Source: Pseudomonas proteolytica
GTDB taxonomy: Bacteria > Pseudomonadota > Gammaproteobacteria > Pseudomonadales > Pseudomonadaceae
NCBI RefSeq assembly: GCF_007858275.1
Contig: NZ_VFEV01000028.1
Location: 1-64,000, forward strand
DNA length: 64,000 nucleotides
Reading direction: 5' to 3'
Shown: positions 61,611 through 64,000 of the stretch, piece by piece
Layout of the letters: every line of letters begins with the position of its first letter
Numbering within the stretch: position 1 is the stretch's first letter
Program-made: the position numbers and the translations under genes
The notes under the pieces: generated by a model
The model's database searches: none
The model's input: only the letters and a program-made list of their open reading frames with translations
What the model was told of the DNA's origin: nothing

Positions 61611-62992
61611 TGGAAATGCTGATGCATGAAATCATGATGGCGTTCGCCTTGGGGTTGCTGGGGGCGGTGGTGTTTTCCGCCATCGGCCTGGTCTCGGGCA
61701 CCGACGAAACCGCCACCCTGGCGCCGCTGACCATGCTCGTGGTGTTGCTCGGCGCACCGCCTGCCGGGGTGTTGACGTTCTTTCTTGCCGGCGCTGTCGC
61801 CAAGCACATGACCCACGCGGTGCCCACGGCCTTGCTGGGCATTCCCGGCGACACAGTGGCCACCGCCTTGCTCGGCGATGCCAACTACCTGCGCAAACTC
61901 GGCGTGCCGCATATCGCCCTGCGCAAAATGATCACCGGCGGCGCGGTGGCGGCGTTGATCGCGGTGCCGCTGTCGGTCCTGTTCGCGGTGTTACTGGCGC
62001 CGTTTGGCGGGGTGATCAAGCAGTTCGCACCGTGGGTGTTCCTGTGTGCGGCCCTGGCCATTGCGTACTTTTCTGCCGGCCGCTGGGCCTCGGTGCTGAC
62101 CCTGGTGCCGTTTGTTGTGGTGATCGTCGCGTTGCAGGCCTTGACCGGCCACTACGGGGTGAAACTGTCGGTGAGTTATTTCCTCGGCATCGCCGTGGCG
62201 CCGTTGATTGCTTCACTGTTCTCGCTACTGGCTCCCGGTGAGCGCGAGCAGATGCGTCGCAACGAATACCGAGTGTTCTCCCTGGCGCCGGACGTCAAGG
62301 GCTGGAGTGGCTACTTCCCTAACCCGTTCAAGGTCATCAACCGCCGCCAGGTTAAAGTCACCGCCATGGCGGCCAGTGTGTCGAGCGCGACGTTCGTGTT
62401 CAGCCCCGTGGCGATGACCGTGATCATGGGCGAAGTGATCGGCGCGCGGATCAAGCAGGCGTATGACCGCCTGACCACGGTGATCACCGCACGAAACGGG
62501 GTCACCGAGTCCACGTACATCGCCGAAACCCTGATCCCACTGATGGCCTTCGGTTTGCCCCTGAGCCCCGTGGCTGCCGGCCCGGCCGCGCCGCTGTTCA
62601 ACGCACCACCACGCTTCTGGGTGGACAACGCCAGCGGCCAGGTCAACAACCTGCATAACCTGCTCAGCACCTGGGACTTCCTCGGTTACGGCATGCTCGC
62701 CGTGATTGTGGCGATCCTGGTGGCATACCCGTTCACCATGAACTTCGCCCATGGTGCCGCCGCTTTCGTGGTGCGCAAGATCAGCCATGAAGCGGTGATC
62801 GCGACGTTTATAGGCCTGGTGCTGGTGATCGGTATCTGGGAGGGCGGTCTGCTGGGGCTGCTGGTGATCGTCACGGTGGGGTTGCTGGGTGGTTTCCTGG
62901 CGCGCTTTCTAGGCTTCAACACCGGTGTGCAGTTCATGGGGTACTACACGGCGGTACTCAGTGTGCCGGCAATCATCGCGCTGGCGGGGTAG
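61610..62992 (+). CDS. tripartite tricarboxylate transporter TctA-family permease
   Basis: A 460-residue, ~11-12-helix protein of the TctA family: VFSAIGLVSGTDETATLAPL at the N-terminus, the signature GIPGDTVATALLGD and the second repeat VTESTYIAETLIPLMAFGLP (each with the gly-pro-rich TctA loop). The ATG at 61610 is preferred over a GTG three bases earlier because GGAGGG is better placed. In the mevalonate operon, so it probably imports mevalonate or a related organic acid; the substrate is not shown by sequence. Inner membrane. Confidence 0.88.
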   Translation: MEMLMHEIMMAFALGLLGAVVFSAIGLVSGTDETATLAPLTMLVVLLGAPPAGVLTFFLAGAVAKHMTHAVPTALLGIPGDTVATALLGDANYLRKLGVPHIALRKMITGGAVAALIAVPLSVLFAVLLAPFGGVIKQFAPWVFLCAALAIAYFSAGRWASVLTLVPFVVVIVALQALTGHYGVKLSVSYFLGIAVAPLIASLFSLLAPGEREQMRRNEYRVFSLAPDVKGWSGYFPNPFKVINRRQVKVTAMAASVSSATFVFSPVAMTVIMGEVIGARIKQAYDRLTTVITARNGVTESTYIAETLIPLMAFGLPLSPVAAGPAAPLFNAPPRFWVDNASGQVNNLHNLLSTWDFLGYGMLAVIVAILVAYPFTMNFAHGAAAFVVRKISHEAVIATFIGLVLVIGIWEGGLLGLLVIVTVGLLGGFLARFLGFNTGVQFMGYYTAVLSVPAIIALAG

Positions 62993-63101
62993 CCAGCTCA
63001 ACGGCGTCTTACCTGCAATAACCACCACACATTCCCCGGCAGATAGCCATTTATCTGCGACGGGAGACTGTTGCCTGCGATCAAGCAAAGGAATAACAAC
63101 A

Positions 63102-64000
63102 ATGAACATCCTTTCCCGCTCCACCCCTGTGCTGCTGGGCTGCCTGGCAGTCACTGCCAACAGCCACGCCCAAGGTTTTGTCGACGATGCCAAGGGCTCG
63201 CTGAACCTGCGCAATTTTTACATCAACCGCAACTTTGTCGATGGCCGCTACCCCCAGGCCAAGGCTGAGGAATGGACGCAGAGTTTTATCCTCGATGCGC
63301 GTTCGGGTTTTACGCAAGGCACCGTTGGCTTTGGCCTGGATGTACTGGGCCTGTATTCGCAGAAGCTCGACGGCGGCAAGGGCACTGCCAACACCCAGTT
63401 GTTGCCGGTGCACGACGATGGGCGCCCGGCGGATGATTTCGGGCGGTTGGGCGTGGCATTGAAGGCGAAGCTTTCCAACACCGAGCTAAAAGCCGGGGAG
63501 TGGGCACCAGCCCTGCCGGTGTTGCGCTCTGACGATGGCCGTTCGCTGACCCAGACCTTTCGCGGCGCGCAATTGACCTCCCGCGAGTTCGATGGCCTGA
63601 CCCTGTACGGCGGCCAGTTCCGTGGCAACAGCCCGCGCAATGACGCGAGCATGGAAGATATGTTTATGGCCGGGCGCGCGGATGTGACCTCGGACCGTTT
63701 CAACTTCGGCGGCGCCGAATACCAGTTCAACGACAAGCGAACCCAGGTGGGCGTGTGGTACTCGGAGTTGGCCGATATCTATCAGCAGCGCTACTTCAAC
63801 CTGATCCACAGCCAACCCCTGGGCCGTTGGTTATTGGGGGCCAACCTGGGTTATTTCTCCGGCGAAGAAAACGCCAGGGCCCTGGCCGGCGACCTGGAAA
63901 ACCGCGCGCTGTCGGCGATGCTCTCGGCCAAGTTCAACGCCCATACGTTTTACCTGGGCGGGCAACGCATGTCCGGGAAAAACGGCTGGATGCGCGTCAA
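63102..64000 (+). CDS. OprD-family outer-membrane porin, truncated by window end
   Basis: A signal peptide (MNILSRSTPVLLGCLAVTAN, cleavage after HAQG) followed by about 275 residues of an 18-strand OprD-type barrel: LNLRNFYINRNF, FILDARSGFTQGTVGFGLDV and the LTSREFDGLTLYGGQF strand. OprD proteins are usually about 420 residues, so the last third lies outside the window. It may admit the mevalonate or carboxylic-acid substrate of the transporter. AACAACAA overlaps the start codon (63095-63102), a strong Crc-type position; GCAAAGGA is the ribosome site. Confidence 0.9.
   Translation, partial: MNILSRSTPVLLGCLAVTANSHAQGFVDDAKGSLNLRNFYINRNFVDGRYPQAKAEEWTQSFILDARSGFTQGTVGFGLDVLGLYSQKLDGGKGTANTQLLPVHDDGRPADDFGRLGVALKAKLSNTELKAGEWAPALPVLRSDDGRSLTQTFRGAQLTSREFDGLTLYGGQFRGNSPRNDASMEDMFMAGRADVTSDRFNFGGAEYQFNDKRTQVGVWYSELADIYQQRYFNLIHSQPLGRWLLGANLGYFSGEENARALAGDLENRALSAMLSAKFNAHTFYLGGQRMSGKNGWMRV

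Overview
The window reads as chromosomal DNA of a fluorescens-group Pseudomonas. The evidence is high-GC codon use throughout, ten REP-type inverted repeats with the Pseudomonas GTGGGAGCGGGCTTGCTCGCG signature, and typical Pseudomonas gene families (OprD porin, MocR and RpiR regulators, fused ShaAB antiporter, TonB receptors). There are no phage, transposase, rRNA, tRNA or CRISPR signals. It is a mosaic of housekeeping-accessory operons separated by REP elements.

Layout. 0.2-4.5 kb: exported protein of unknown function, CPA2/Kef-type antiporter, DUF726-like hydrolase. 4.5-8.6 kb: NRAMP Mn transporter, LysR regulator, a pair of small DMT (DUF606) proteins, a 56-residue metallothionein and an SRPBCC protein. 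8.8-12.2 kb: a two-component system, then a sigma54-type promoter driving a membrane protein and a 24-residue peptide. 12.3-25.3 kb: a complete myo-inositol module, with RpiR-type IolR, the iolC(fused)-E-B-D-G operon, a second Gfo/Idh/MocA dehydrogenase and an inositol-type ABC transporter; palindromic TGGAAT-type operators lie at iolR/iolC and again before the transporter. 25.7-34.3 kb: DksA2-like protein, chemoreceptor, small hypothetical genes, a possible small RNA, an orphan OpuAC-type binding protein, a TonB receptor with a DUF2946 protein. 34.4-40.5 kb: six-gene Sha/Mrp/Pha cation/proton antiporter operon. 40.7-42.6 kb: DMT exporter, XRE-cupin regulator, cupin protein.

42.7-50.9 kb is the most unusual block: a promoter with a Fur-box-like site, then a TonB siderophore receptor, a Y4yA-type PLP decarboxylase, SbnB, a MATE exporter, a HisC-like aminotransferase and SbnA. 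SbnA and SbnB are the 2,3-diaminopropionate enzymes of staphyloferrin B synthesis, but no siderophore synthetase (NIS or NRPS) is present. I infer an iron-regulated pathway for a small diaminopropionate-derived metallophore with its own exporter and importer.

51-57 kb: GNAT, zinc alcohol dehydrogenase, a DUF3649-PepSY-DUF3325 iron-uptake operon with a Fur-like site, and a second two-component system. 57.4-64 kb: a MocR regulator divergent from mvaA-mvaB (mevalonate catabolism), two membrane proteins (one of the tripartite tricarboxylate transporter TctA family) and an OprD porin cut off by the window end. The MocR/mvaA gap holds a repeat array that looks like the MocR operator. Crc/Hfq-type AAnAAnAA motifs precede many inositol and mevalonate genes, suggesting both are under carbon catabolite repression.
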